Source: Paractinoplanes bogorensis (GTDB lineage: Bacteria; Actinomycetota; Actinomycetes; Mycobacteriales; Micromonosporaceae). From it: DNA of 64,000 nt. Within the stretch, counting starts at the first letter, position 1, and every line of letters starts with the position of its first letter. Both the position numbers and the translations under genes were made by a program. The DNA is taken from contig NZ_JAHKKG010000007.1 in NCBI RefSeq assembly GCF_018829635.1, forward strand, positions 310,001 to 374,000, in the 5' to 3' direction. Positions 53,717 through 62,164 of the stretch are shown here, in pieces. Below the pieces are notes generated by a model. That model was not told the origin of the DNA and ran no database searches. It worked only from the letters and a program-made list of their open reading frames with translations.

Positions 53717-53732
53717 GTCAACCTCGGTTGAC
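53717..53732. promoter_or_regulatory. Operator 2, GTCAACCTCGGTTGAC
   Basis: A second copy with 7-bp perfect arms, 28 bp centre to centre from operator 1. The tandem arrangement close to an integral number of helical turns suits cooperative binding by the HTH protein. Confidence 0.75.
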
Positions 53733-53743
53733 GTCGCGAGCAC

Positions 53744-53770
53744 AAAAAAGCCGACCCGCGTGGGTCGGCT
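53744..53770 (-). terminator. Intrinsic terminator of the DUF3072-type gene
   Basis: On the minus strand AGCCGACCC pairs with GGGTCGGCT around a four-base loop, followed by six T residues (A tract at 53744-53749 on the plus strand). A textbook intrinsic terminator just after the minus-strand gene ending at 53778. Confidence 0.85.
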
Positions 53771-53777
53771 CTCTTGC

Positions 53778-53972
53778 CTATTTGCCGCGGCCGGTCTTCT
53801 CCTGCAGCTCGTCGATCTTCAGCGACGCTTCGGCCTTGGTCAGCCCGTCCGGCACGTCCTCGTGCGCCTCGCCGGCGAGGGTGTGCAGGTAGGACTCCTG
53901 CGCTCCGGTGGCCGGCTCGTCGCCGGTGGTCCAGTCGGCCGGGTCCTTCTCGGCGTTCGAAAGGTCGCTCAT
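53778..53972 (-). CDS. DUF3072-type small protein
   Basis: 64 residues, acidic and soluble. GAQESYLHTLAGEAHEDVPD and LTKAEASLKIDELQEKTG match the short actinobacterial DUF3072 family. ATG with AAAGGATGG upstream. Monocistronic with its own terminator. Function unknown. Confidence 0.8.
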   Translation of the reverse strand: MSDLSNAEKDPADWTTGDEPATGAQESYLHTLAGEAHEDVPDGLTKAEASLKIDELQEKTGRGK

Positions 53973-54007
53973 CGCGCCATCCTTTCTTTGTTCGAACGCC
54001 TGTACCC

Positions 54008-54778
54008 TTACCCGCCGTAGGTCAGCTCCATGCCGATGGTGTCGTTGTACGCGACAGACAACTCGACCGGGCGATGCGCCGGCGCGGTGACCGCGAACGG
54101 GTGGCCCTGCGGGTCGATCATCTCGGCGTAGTGGCCCAGGCCCATCTCGACCGGCCCGGTCACCACCCGGCCGCCCAGTCCGGCGCAGCGGTCGATCGTC
54201 TCGGAGGCGTCGGCCACCTGGAACGACGGCTGCCAGCGGACGTCGTAGCGCCCGGTGATCAGGCCGGCCACCGAGTCGTGGGCCTCGCTCAGCCACTCGG
54301 CGCTGCCGAACTCGTGGGTCAGCGTCCAGCCGAAGGCGGAACCGTAGAACCGCTCGGCCGCGTCCACGTCGTCGGTGATCAGGTCGGACCACTCCATCGC
54401 GCCCGGCTCGCCCCGCACCTGGGCGCCGGCGAACCCGTTCGACTCCCACAGCCCGAACATCGCACCGGACGCGTCGGCCACGATCGCGCTGCGGGCGTCG
54501 CGGCGGTCGTCCGGGAGAGACAACTGTTTCCCGTACGCCTGTGTGACGTCCTTGATCATCGCCTCGAGGTCGTCCGCGGCCAGGTAGGTCAGCCATCCCT
54601 CGGGCCGTTCCGGACGCGGCCGGCTGATGCCCGCCACCGCACGCCCGTCGAGCAGGAATCGATCGCCCTCGACCTGCCAGCCGAAGAGCCCGGCGTAGAA
54701 ACCCGCCGCGTCGTCCGGGTTCGAAGTCGTGAGCTCGACCCAGCAAGGGGTCGACGGCGCAAAGCCTCTAATCCGCAT
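54008..54778 (-). CDS. VOC-family protein (two glyoxalase-like domains)
   Basis: 256 residues forming two vicinal-oxygen-chelate modules. Module 1: PCWVELTTSNPDDAAGFYAG with LFGWQVEGDRFLLDG; module 2: MEWSDLITDDVDAAERFYGS with AFGWTLTHEF and MIDPQGHPFAV. Such proteins include dioxygenases, lyases and antibiotic-binding proteins; nothing here fixes a substrate. ATG 54778 follows GGAG by six bases. A GTTA palindrome lies about 150 bp upstream (54924-54947). Confidence 0.82.
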   Translation of the reverse strand: MRIRGFAPSTPCWVELTTSNPDDAAGFYAGLFGWQVEGDRFLLDGRAVAGISRPRPERPEGWLTYLAADDLEAMIKDVTQAYGKQLSLPDDRRDARSAIVADASGAMFGLWESNGFAGAQVRGEPGAMEWSDLITDDVDAAERFYGSAFGWTLTHEFGSAEWLSEAHDSVAGLITGRYDVRWQPSFQVADASETIDRCAGLGGRVVTGPVEMGLGHYAEMIDPQGHPFAVTAPAHRPVELSVAYNDTIGMELTYGG

Positions 54779-54923
54779 ATACCACTCCAACGTGGACGTC
54801 CCCGAATGCATAAGAGTCTACGGCAATCTATACGCGCCGTCACTACCCTGGGGTTCAATGTCCGCTTTAGAGCATCTTTCCGCTACCTAAAGTGACTGCG
54901 TGTTAGAGGTATGTCACACGAGC

Positions 54924-54947
54924 GTTAGCGCACCTGTTTGCGTTAAC
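54924..54947. promoter_or_regulatory. Inverted repeat upstream of the VOC gene
   Basis: GTTAGCGCA (54924-54932) and TGCGTTAAC (54939-54947) are inverted with one mismatch and a six-base spacer. Located in the 271-bp promoter region of the VOC gene; an operator for an unidentified regulator. Confidence 0.45.
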
Positions 54948-55049
54948 TCGTAGCGTTCGGTTGGGAGCGTGTCCATCGGTGATCGTGGACGCGGGATCAG
55001 CGTTCCTCAATGCGCGAACGGTGTCTCGCCCGTACGGGAAAAGCGTCTC

Positions 55050-57242
55050 TCAGCGCGCGGCCGGTGTCTCTGTGCGTGGGATCAGCATCTCGAACCAGAC
55101 GGTTGTGCCCCGCACCGTCGGGTCGGTGCCCCACGAGTCGCTGAGTTCCTCGATCAGGCCGAGACCCCGCCCGCGGCTGCTCATCGTGTCGGCGTGCGCC
55201 CGGATCACGCTGCCCCGCGTGCCGGTGTCGGCCACCGAGACCAGCAGGCGCTCGGCGTTCAGGTCGATGTGGACCTGCGCCGGCGTGCCCGCGTGCAGCA
55301 ACGCGTTGGTGGTCAGCTCGCTCGTGCACAGGATGGCGGCGCCGATGACCTGCTCCGGAACCGACCACTCGCGCAGGTGCGTGGTCATCCATTGCCGTAC
55401 GCGGCTCGGGCCCGTCGGTTCGGCCGGCACCAGCATGGTGGCCGACCGGCTCATCGCCACCGCGTGCTCGACCGCCAGCACGGCCACGTCGTCGTCGGTC
55501 GAACCGGCCACGGCCGAGGTCGCCAGCGAGCACAGGTTGCGCGGATCGCCGCTGGCCGCCGCCGCGGTCGCCGCGACCAGTGCGTCCAGCCCGTCGTTGA
55601 GGGCGTGCCCGCGGCGTTCGACCACGCCGTCGCTGAACATCAGGATCGAGTCACCCGGCTCGAGGCGTACCTGGCCGGTCTGCCAGCGCCCGCCCAGCCC
55701 CAGCGGAGCGCCCGGCGGCACCTTGACCAGCTCGGCCGTCGGTCGCCCGCCGCCCTGCCCGGCCCGGCGCAGCACCGGCGGCGGGTGTCCCGCGCTCGAC
55801 ATCGTGATCGTGCCGTCGGCCGGGTCGAGCACCCCGTAGACGACGGTCACGAAGATCTCCTCGTTGCGTGACTCGGCCCCCAGCGACCCGACCAGCCGGT
55901 CGAGCCCGGCCAGCACGCTCGGCGGCGCCGGGTCGGTCAGGGCCATCGCCCGCAGCGCGGCCCGCACCTGCCCCATCACGGCCGCCGCCCGTACGTCGTG
56001 CCCCGCCACGTCGCCCAGCACCATCGCCAGCCGCCCGTCGAGCAGCCGGAACGCGTCGTAGAAGTCGCCGCCGGCCGCGTTCCCGTCGACGCCCACGTCA
56101 TAGCGGGCCGCGATGCGGAACGTCTCCAGCTCGGGCAGGTGCTCGGGCAGCATGCTGCGCTGCAGCAGCTGGGCCGTGCCGTGCTGGGCCTCGAAGCGCC
56201 GGGCCCGCTCGGCCGCCTGCGCGACCAGCTGGGCCGCCGCGTTGAGCAGGGCCCGCTCGGCCGGCAGCCACGTGTGCGCCTCGCGGTAGCCGATCGTCAG
56301 CGCCCCCGACAACAACGGGGTGCGCAGCGGCAACGCGGCCAGCGCCCGGATCCGCCGCTCGTGCCGGTCGGACGCCACGTGCAGCAGCGGTTCCCCGTCA
56401 CCCACGAACGTCGCCTGCCCCGACTGGGCGGCGGCCACGATCGGCGCCCGGGGATCGTTCGGCACCCTCTTCCACACCGGAGGCAGCCGCTCGTCGGCCT
56501 CGTCGAGCATCTCGCCCCGGATCCGCCGGACGTAGCGGAAGGCGCCACCGTCGTCGACGGCGAAGGTGCAGTGATCGAGGTCGAACGAGGCCATCGCATA
56601 ACCCAGCACGACCCGGGCCACGTCGTCGATGGTGAGCGCGCCGGCCAGTTTCGAGGTGAGGTCGCCCAGGTTCTGCAGTCGCCGGGTGACCTGGGTGGTC
56701 TCGGCGGCCACGGTGAGCACCCCGGTGACCTGACCACGCAGATCGCGGACTACCGAGTGCCCGCGTGTGAAGAACGCCTGCTCGGGCCGCCCATGCGCGC
56801 CCCGAGCGACGGTCAGCGGCGTCTCGGCCTCGAGAAACGCGCGCCCGCTGCGGTAGACGTCCTCGATCACGCCCCCGAAGCCGCGTGACTGCCACAGATC
56901 ACCCAGCACTTCGGCCGCGGGCTGCCCCAGGGCCGCCGGATGCAGCGCCCCGATCAGGTCGGCGTAGGCATCGTTGTAGATCAGCAGAAAACCGTCGCCG
57001 TGGCTGTAGACCATCGGCATGGGCGAGGAAAGAACAAGTTCGACGGTGGCCGCAACCGCAGGATCCCAGTGATCACGCGCACCGAGTTCGGTGCCGGCCC
57101 AGTCACGGCCATGCACAAGCTCGGAACAGCCCGGCCGCCCCGGCGCCTCGGCGGAAGTCTGCGCGGGCAACGCGGGCATCACTGAGGGGCTAACCCCGCC
57201 ACCCGTCCCGCCCATGCGAAAAGAGTATCCCGACTCCGCCAT
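55050..57242 (-). CDS. PAS-GAF-SpoIIE phosphatase-HATPase signalling protein
   Basis: About 730 residues (an in-frame ATG at 57215 is an alternative start). Order: PAS-like sensor (residues ~45-165; FLLIYNDAYADLIGALHP), GAF (~180-340), SpoIIE/PP2C phosphatase (~370-585; AGGDFYDAF, LGDVAGHD, MFSDGVVERRG) and an HATPase_c anti-sigma-kinase domain (~600-725; CTSELTTNALLHAG, VADTGTRG, GRGLGLIEEL). It combines an anti-sigma-factor kinase with its antagonist phosphatase, a common actinobacterial partner-switching design. No membrane segment. Monocistronic; divergent from the gene at 57395. Confidence 0.92.
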   Translation of the reverse strand: MAESGYSFRMGGTGGGVSPSVMPALPAQTSAEAPGRPGCSELVHGRDWAGTELGARDHWDPAVAATVELVLSSPMPMVYSHGDGFLLIYNDAYADLIGALHPAALGQPAAEVLGDLWQSRGFGGVIEDVYRSGRAFLEAETPLTVARGAHGRPEQAFFTRGHSVVRDLRGQVTGVLTVAAETTQVTRRLQNLGDLTSKLAGALTIDDVARVVLGYAMASFDLDHCTFAVDDGGAFRYVRRIRGEMLDEADERLPPVWKRVPNDPRAPIVAAAQSGQATFVGDGEPLLHVASDRHERRIRALAALPLRTPLLSGALTIGYREAHTWLPAERALLNAAAQLVAQAAERARRFEAQHGTAQLLQRSMLPEHLPELETFRIAARYDVGVDGNAAGGDFYDAFRLLDGRLAMVLGDVAGHDVRAAAVMGQVRAALRAMALTDPAPPSVLAGLDRLVGSLGAESRNEEIFVTVVYGVLDPADGTITMSSAGHPPPVLRRAGQGGGRPTAELVKVPPGAPLGLGGRWQTGQVRLEPGDSILMFSDGVVERRGHALNDGLDALVAATAAAASGDPRNLCSLATSAVAGSTDDDVAVLAVEHAVAMSRSATMLVPAEPTGPSRVRQWMTTHLREWSVPEQVIGAAILCTSELTTNALLHAGTPAQVHIDLNAERLLVSVADTGTRGSVIRAHADTMSSRGRGLGLIEELSDSWGTDPTVRGTTVWFEMLIPRTETPAAR

Positions 57243-57394
57243 TCGGACGATGCCGCACCAACCTTCCGTCCGATTCTTGACGGTACGACCCCCTGATCCC
57301 CCTACGGTGCTCTGCCCACCTTTTCACGGTAAGTAGTTTTCTCACACGCAGCTGGCCTGGCTTTTTCCTGCAGCAGTCACTTAGGGTTGCCGCC

Positions 57395-58048
57395 GTGACC
57401 CGCCCACCCCACTCCGACGCGGTGTCCGCCCACCTCATCCCCACTCAGCGCCACCCCACTCCGCAGGCAACGTCAGCGGCCCCGCAGGCGGTGTCTGTCC
57501 CTTCGGCCCGATCTGTCCCCCCGGCCTACCCCATGCCGTCGGCCGGCCCCGCTCAGTCCTGCGGTTCCACCCCGTCGCATGGCTCTGCTGGGTCGTCTGG
57601 CCGCACCCTGTCGGGCGACTCTGCTCGGCCGTCCGGGTCCACGCTGTTGGGCGGCTTCGGTCGGTCGCCCGGTTCCACCCTGTTGCGAGGCTCTGCTCAG
57701 CCGCCCCGCTCTGCCCCGTTGGGCTGTGCTGCTGAGCCGTCTCGCTCTGCCGAGCCGCAGGTGATCGACCTGTCTGCATTGCCGGCTGCGCCAGAGTCTT
57801 CCCCGATGCCCACTCTCGCCGCGGTCGCACGCCACCGTCCCGCTACCTTGCTGATCGCGGCCGCCGTGGCAGTCTTCCTCGCGGGTGGCGTGGCCTACGC
57901 CGCCGTACGCCAGGATCCCGTCCTACTCCCGGCGCCATCGGCAACCACGCCACAAAGCGTCTCGCCCTCAGCACCACCCATCGCCCCGGTCGGAATCCCC
58001 ACCGCCGCCGCCGACCCCGCCAAGGTCAGGCCCGCCCCCGCCCGCTGA
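57395..58048 (+). CDS. Hypothetical single-pass membrane protein with low-complexity N-terminus
   Basis: 217 residues from GTG 57395. Residues ~1-125 are Ser/Pro/Gly-rich with imperfect repeats of the type GSTLLGGF and RSAPLGCA; the ATLLIAAAVAVFLAGGVAYAAV segment (about 150-172) is one membrane helix, and a Pro/Ala/Ser tail follows. No family recognised. Start of the repeat-rich region 57.4-62.1 kb; base composition is less biased at third positions than in neighbouring genes, so confidence is moderate. Confidence 0.5.
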   Translation: MTRPPHSDAVSAHLIPTQRHPTPQATSAAPQAVSVPSARSVPPAYPMPSAGPAQSCGSTPSHGSAGSSGRTLSGDSARPSGSTLLGGFGRSPGSTLLRGSAQPPRSAPLGCAAEPSRSAEPQVIDLSALPAAPESSPMPTLAAVARHRPATLLIAAAVAVFLAGGVAYAAVRQDPVLLPAPSATTPQSVSPSAPPIAPVGIPTAAADPAKVRPAPAR

Positions 58049-58621
58049 ACCCGCCCCAGCCCCCGCCAAGGTCGGGTTCGCTCTTGTTCGTCGAGCCCGT
58101 TGCTGCCCCCGTCGAGACCAGGCCCGCCCTTGCCCTGAGTCCGTTGCCGTCTCCGTCGGCATCGGGCCTGCTCCAACCCGCTGAGTCCGTCGCTGTCTCC
58201 GTCGGCATCGGGCCCGCTCCTTTTCACTGAACCTGCAGCCGTCCTGTCTTCTGCTTACGTTCACGGCGGTTGTTACATGTCGCGAGCGCGGCAAGGCGTT
58301 CGTCGTTCTTGACGACGCCCCTCCATTTCCACGGGACCTTTGCACACATCAAGCGTTTGTGCTTGCGCTGGAAGACGTTCTTTCCGTATGCGCCTCAACC
58401 CTGTCGTTCGTTCCTGCGGGCACACGAATAGGCGCTTCTCGAGTCAGTGTCGAGTCCTGGTGATTTGGGGGTGCTCGAAATGCAGGGCGCGGTATCTCTA
58501 TTTGCTGGCGTAGAAAGGGCACATCGCCTTGGCGGATATCGGAGGTCGTGGCTGTGGCCAGAAATCGATTTGTGGTCTCAGTCCCGGCCCGCGGGACCAC
58601 TGGTGGACCCGGTCTCGAAGC
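58049..58621. other. 573-bp gene-free stretch with a 46-bp direct repeat
   Basis: No convincing gene. It contains two copies of a 46-bp unit beginning CTGAGTCCGT (58135-58174 and 58181-58220), nearly identical over the first 40 bases. The region is lower in GC than its surroundings past 58220. Confidence 0.6.
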
Positions 58622-59749
58622 CTAGGACGTATTAGACATGAGCGTCGCGCGGAACGTGGCGTCAGGCCTTGTCCAACAGTTCCGTCTACATGACCGGGCC
58701 GGTGCGTGTCGTGCGCCCGGCCCGCGGGCGTCATTCGCAGGCGCCAGGCCGTGAGGGATTGCGGCGCCTGGTCGTCGTGGGTTGCGGGCGTCTGGTCGTG
58801 TGGGAGTGCGGCGCATGGTCGTCGTGGGCTGCGGGCGCCTGACCGTCTGGGCTTGCGGGCGGTTGGTCGTTTTGGGTCGGGCCGCCTGCTCGGCTGGGGG
58901 TTCGAGGGCGGTCTCGGGTGGGCGCTTGCCGCTGGTTCTCGGCCAGCGAGATCGACCGCTCCACGTGACCGCGCAGTCGGGGCCGTAGTTGATACATGCG
59001 TCAGCGGCGGCACCTGGTGGTTGAAGGGGCACCTCGCTGGCGTCGAAGGATTGGTCCGCCTGCAGATCGTCTTCCACTTGACTGACGCGGAACTCGCGAC
59101 CCACTTCTTGGCCACGTTTCCGCTGGATGGCCCCCAGTTCCACGTCGAGATCCGCCGGTAGGCCTGTCTCGCAGCTCGTCTCGGGTACGCCGGCCGACCC
59201 GTGATCCTCAGCCGCGACATCAAGAGTCGCCACCGCCGGCGACGGCTGAACGCGGGTAGCTCTCGCCGACAATGCCCGCACGCTCGTGGCGACGGCCGGC
59301 GACCCCTGCGCGCGGGTGGCTCTGACTGGCAACGGCTGCACCCGGGTGGCTCCGGCTGGCGACAGCTGCACACACGTGGCTCCGGCCGGCGACCCCTGCG
59401 CGCGGGTGGTTCTGGCTGGTGACGGCTGTGCGCGGGTGGCTCTGACTGGCAACGGCTGCACGCGGGTGGCTCCGGCTGGCGACGGCCGCACGCAGGTGGC
59501 TCCATCCGGCCAGATCAATGGTGGGACGGCCTCGAACTGATCGTGCAGTCCCAGCTCTGCGCACAGCAGGGAGCAACCAAGTGACCGGCACAGTTTCGTG
59601 GCGTGGCGCCTTGCGAGACCCCAATCGCGGCGACGCGCGTGGTCGCGGCGGAACTCGTCTCGGCTGGGAGAATAGTTACGTGCTTTGGTGCGGTCTCGCA
59701 TGGCATCAGTCGTCGGCCGGGAGAAGAAAGAAAGCTGCTGGTACCGCAT
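58622..59749 (-). CDS. Repeat-containing protein of unknown function
   Basis: 375 residues from ATG 59749. The N-terminal ~65 residues (TDAMRDRTKARNYSPSRDEF, then RRDHARRRDWGLARRHATKL, then LHDQFEAVPPLIWPDG) look like a conserved basic domain. Residues ~75-165 are nine 10-residue repeats of consensus ATRVQPSPAG. A balanced segment (DLDVELGAIQRKRGQEVG, DDLQADQSFDASEVPL) follows, then an Arg/Pro/Thr-rich tail. The middle composition argues for real coding; the repeat tract and tail could be read in other frames. No family recognised. Confidence 0.45.
   Translation of the reverse strand: MRYQQLSFFSRPTTDAMRDRTKARNYSPSRDEFRRDHARRRDWGLARRHATKLCRSLGCSLLCAELGLHDQFEAVPPLIWPDGATCVRPSPAGATRVQPLPVRATRAQPSPARTTRAQGSPAGATCVQLSPAGATRVQPLPVRATRAQGSPAVATSVRALSARATRVQPSPAVATLDVAAEDHGSAGVPETSCETGLPADLDVELGAIQRKRGQEVGREFRVSQVEDDLQADQSFDASEVPLQPPGAAADACINYGPDCAVTWSGRSRWPRTSGKRPPETALEPPAEQAARPKTTNRPQAQTVRRPQPTTTMRRTPTRPDARNPRRPGAAIPHGLAPANDARGPGARHAPARSCRRNCWTRPDATFRATLMSNTS
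59221..59510. repeat. 30-bp tandem repeat array, nearly ten units
   Basis: Contiguous 30-bp units in register from 59221 (59221, 59251, 59281 and so on), consensus CGCGGGTGGCTCCGGCTGGC plus ten bases; units 59311-59340 and 59431-59460 are identical, showing recent exchange. They encode the 10-residue repeats of the minus-strand protein. There are no spacers, so this is not CRISPR. Confidence 0.85.
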
Positions 59750-60140
59750 GCCGACAATTATCCCGTGCCCCGCATGCCGCTCGCTAATATTCGATCATGT
59801 CAATTCGAGAATTATTCTGCCGCGGGGGAGATCGCCTCGATTGCCGCTGGAATCGGATCTCATTTTCACTCACCTTGAGAAGGGTGGCTGCGGTCAGTGT
59901 GTAAGGAATTGCCCCCGGCCACGGAGCGAAGTGGGCGATAGAAACGTAACGATCGGCGTCACGCAATCGGCGTTGGGGCTAGTCCGGCACAGCCTTGAGC
60001 AACCGGCGTTGGGAGCCGACCTGGCACCGCCTTGAGCTTCAAGACGGGGCGTGGTGGCTCGAGCCGCTGTGCATATGCCTGAGCCGACCTGCGCAGGTGC
60101 ATCCGGCGTGGGGCTGAGTTGGGCCCTATTGGAACGGCGG
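59750..60140. other. Gene-free spacer with AT-rich segment
   Basis: No supported gene. Bases ~59755-59880 are unusually AT-rich for this genome (including TCGAGAATTATTC and an A/T-rich stretch near 59780) and probably hold the promoter of the minus-strand repeat protein. The rest is GC-rich non-coding sequence. Confidence 0.5.
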
Positions 60141-60351
60141 CGGCTGGTGGGTCGGTGAAGCTTGGCTGAACGGCGGCGGCTGGTGGTCGGTGAAGCTTGG
60201 CCGGACGAGGGCGGCTGATGGGTCGGTGAAGCTTGGCCGGACGAGGGCGGCTGGTGGGTCGGTGAAGCCTGGCGGGACGACGGCAGCTGGTGAATTGGTG
60301 AGCTGGCAGGACGGCGGCAGCTGGTGAATTGGTGAGCTGGCAGGACGGCGG
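60141..60351. repeat. Six-unit 34-36-bp tandem repeat array
   Basis: Four units of 35-36 bp (60141, 60177, 60212, 60248), each starting CGGCTG and containing GGTCGGTGAAGC, then two identical 34-bp units (60284-60317 and 60318-60351) starting CAGCTGGTGAATTGG, followed by a partial seventh. The change from 36 to 34 bp breaks any reading frame, so the array is non-coding. Confidence 0.85.
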
Positions 60352-60491
60352 CGGCTGGTGAGTCGGCGGGTGGGTGGCTCGGTTGTGTGACAAGTGCTAC
60401 GGGTGATGGTCAACGGGCGGATTGGGTCGTTGCGTCCTATGGTCGCAACGGGCCGGCAGCCCGCCGGTCCACCGGAAGCAGGGAGCGCACG
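60352..60491 (+). other. Spacer upstream of the MscS-type gene
   Basis: Gene-free spacer carrying a degenerate seventh repeat unit, then an AT-richer segment around 60380-60440 that likely holds the promoter for the gene at 60492. GGGAG lies nine bases before that ATG. Confidence 0.4.
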
Positions 60492-61646
60492 ATGACCGGG
60501 GACGGGCTGGGCCAGGGCCTCAGCGACATGTGGCGGTCGGTGCTCTTGTTCATTCCGACGGCGCTCGCCTTTGTGGCGGTGCTGCTCGTCGGCTATCTGA
60601 TCGCTCGGCTGCTGCGTACCGCGGTCACCAAAGGGCTGCGCAAGGCCGGCCTCGACCGGGCGGTGGAACGCACTGCCGCCAACAAGATCTTTTCCCGTAC
60701 GAGTTCCAGCACCCTCGGCGGCAAACTCGTCTTCTACGCGGTCCTGCTTTTCGCGTTGCAGCTGGCGTTCGGGCTGTGGGGGCCGAACCCGGTCAGTGAC
60801 CTGCTGACCAGCCTGATCGGGTGGCTGCCGCGCCTGCTGGTGGCGATCGTCCTGATCGTCGTGGCGGCGGCGATCGCCCGCGCCGCGCAGGACCTGATCA
60901 TGGCGGCGCTCGGTGGGCTCTCCTACGGCCGGCTGGTGGCCCGTGCCGCCTCGGTCGTCATCGTCGCGCTTGGGGTGATCGCCGCGCTCGACCAGGTGCA
61001 GATCGCCACGACGATCACCCAGCCGGTGCTGATCGCGATCCTGGCCACGATCGCCGGCGTTCTGATCGTCGGCGTGGGCGGCGGCCTGATCCGGCCGATG
61101 CAGAACCGCTGGGAGTCCTGGCTCGAGCGGGCCGCCACCGAGTCCGCCACGATCCGCGACCACGCCCGCGCATACGCCACCGAGCAGGCCGAGCGGGCGG
61201 AGCAGGCCGAGCACGCCGCGCGCGCCGAGCAAGCCAAGCGCGCCGAGGAAGCGGAGCGGGCCGAACGCGCTGAGCAAGCCGCACGGTCCAGCGATGAGAC
61301 CCGGCCCTACGAGACTGCCATCCGCGTTCCGGCCGTGCGCCCGCAGTCGCAGGCGGAGCGCACGCACGGCCCCGCACCGGCGAAGACCCAGGTGATCTCG
61401 GAGCCCGACGACGATCAGGTCCCGGCCGACGAGACCCAGGTCATCCCGCCGCCTCGCCAGTCGGATCAGCAGGCCACGGTGGTCACGTCAGCCCCGGCCG
61501 AAACCACGGTCATCAACCCGGGCCCCAACGACACCGTAGTGATCGGCAGCGGCACCGAGGACGCCGAGAGCACCCAGGTGATCCCACCCGCCGACACCGC
61601 CACCACACGTCCGCTCCCACCTGCGGACGACGAGAAACGCGCATAG
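60492..61646 (+). CDS. MscS-type/TM-helix membrane protein with Ala-Glu coiled-coil tail
   Basis: 384 residues. The N-terminal ~210 residues have five membrane helices (LLFIPTALAFVAVLLVGYLI, then LGGKLVFYAVLLFALQLAFG, then LLVAIVLIVVAAAIARAA, then VVIVALGVIAALDQV, then AILATIAGVLIVGVGGGL), resembling the TM-helix repeat family related to small mechanosensitive channels. A charged coiled coil of AEQAER-type repeats (~225-270) is followed by an acidic Thr/Pro-rich tail with repeated ETQVI/STQVI motifs. The pore-forming MscS beta domain is missing, so channel activity is uncertain. Confidence 0.8.
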   Translation: MTGDGLGQGLSDMWRSVLLFIPTALAFVAVLLVGYLIARLLRTAVTKGLRKAGLDRAVERTAANKIFSRTSSSTLGGKLVFYAVLLFALQLAFGLWGPNPVSDLLTSLIGWLPRLLVAIVLIVVAAAIARAAQDLIMAALGGLSYGRLVARAASVVIVALGVIAALDQVQIATTITQPVLIAILATIAGVLIVGVGGGLIRPMQNRWESWLERAATESATIRDHARAYATEQAERAEQAEHAARAEQAKRAEEAERAERAEQAARSSDETRPYETAIRVPAVRPQSQAERTHGPAPAKTQVISEPDDDQVPADETQVIPPPRQSDQQATVVTSAPAETTVINPGPNDTVVIGSGTEDAESTQVIPPADTATTRPLPPADDEKRA

Positions 61647-62164
61647 TCCCGCGGGGGGATCGACCGGCCGCCTCGGACGGCGGCAGTGGGGAAGGGACGT
61701 GCCCGGGCGGCGGCGGAGCGAGGACTGGCGCGCTCATGGACGACGCGTGGCGTGGCGCGCTCGCCGAGGGGAAGACGCGTGCCCCGACAACGGAGGAATG
61801 ACGCGTACCCGGACCAGCGGAGAAGTCGCGTGCCTGGACCGGGGGGAAGTGGCGTGCCTGGACCGGGGGGAAGTGGCGTGCCTGACAGGGGACGTGGCGT
61901 GCCCGGGCGAGGTTGGAGGCGCGCCGCAGATGGTGGGACCTGACGCGGTCCCGGGCGGCGGGAGGTTGCGCGCCCGAGCGGGCGGCCGTGGACCAGTGGC
62001 GTGCCTGGCCGCCGAGCGGCCCCGGACGGCGATAAAGCGAACAAGCAACGCAAATAAGGAGGGCCGGCACCGGGAGTAGTCCCGATGCCGGCCCTCGAAG
62101 TGATGGCTGTCGGCGTTGCCTGGCGAAAGCGAAATACGTGCCTAGCGAAGAACGTAGAAAGTGG
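61647..62164. other. 518-bp gene-free region with 24-bp repeats
   Basis: No supported gene. Three tandem 24-bp units starting GAAGTGGCGTGCCTGGACC lie at 61822-61845, 61846-61869 and 61870-61893 (the third degenerates), within a larger stretch of scattered GCGTGCC(T/C)GG motifs. A strong hairpin at 62060-62095 ends it. Confidence 0.6.
62060..62095. terminator. 16-bp hairpin
   Basis: AGGGCCGGCACCGGGA (62060-62075) pairs with TCCCGATGCCGGCCCT (62080-62095), one wobble, four-base loop. The most stable hairpin of the region and a likely terminator for the MscS-type gene or read-through from the repeats. Confidence 0.7.

Noticed and set aside
58349..58600. 83-codon minus-strand ORF in the gene-poor island
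   Set aside because: No ribosome-binding site, no third-position bias and no recognisable motif.
59221..60351. CRISPR array
   Set aside because: Units are contiguous without unique spacers and no cas genes are nearby.
59959..60393. 144-codon minus-strand frame across the 36-bp repeats
   Set aside because: Frame is broken by the 36 to 34-bp unit change and has His/Pro/Arg low-complexity translation.
60126..61367. 413-codon minus-strand frame over the MscS-type gene and repeats
   Set aside because: Shadow of the membrane gene and of the non-coding repeat array; no protein-like composition.
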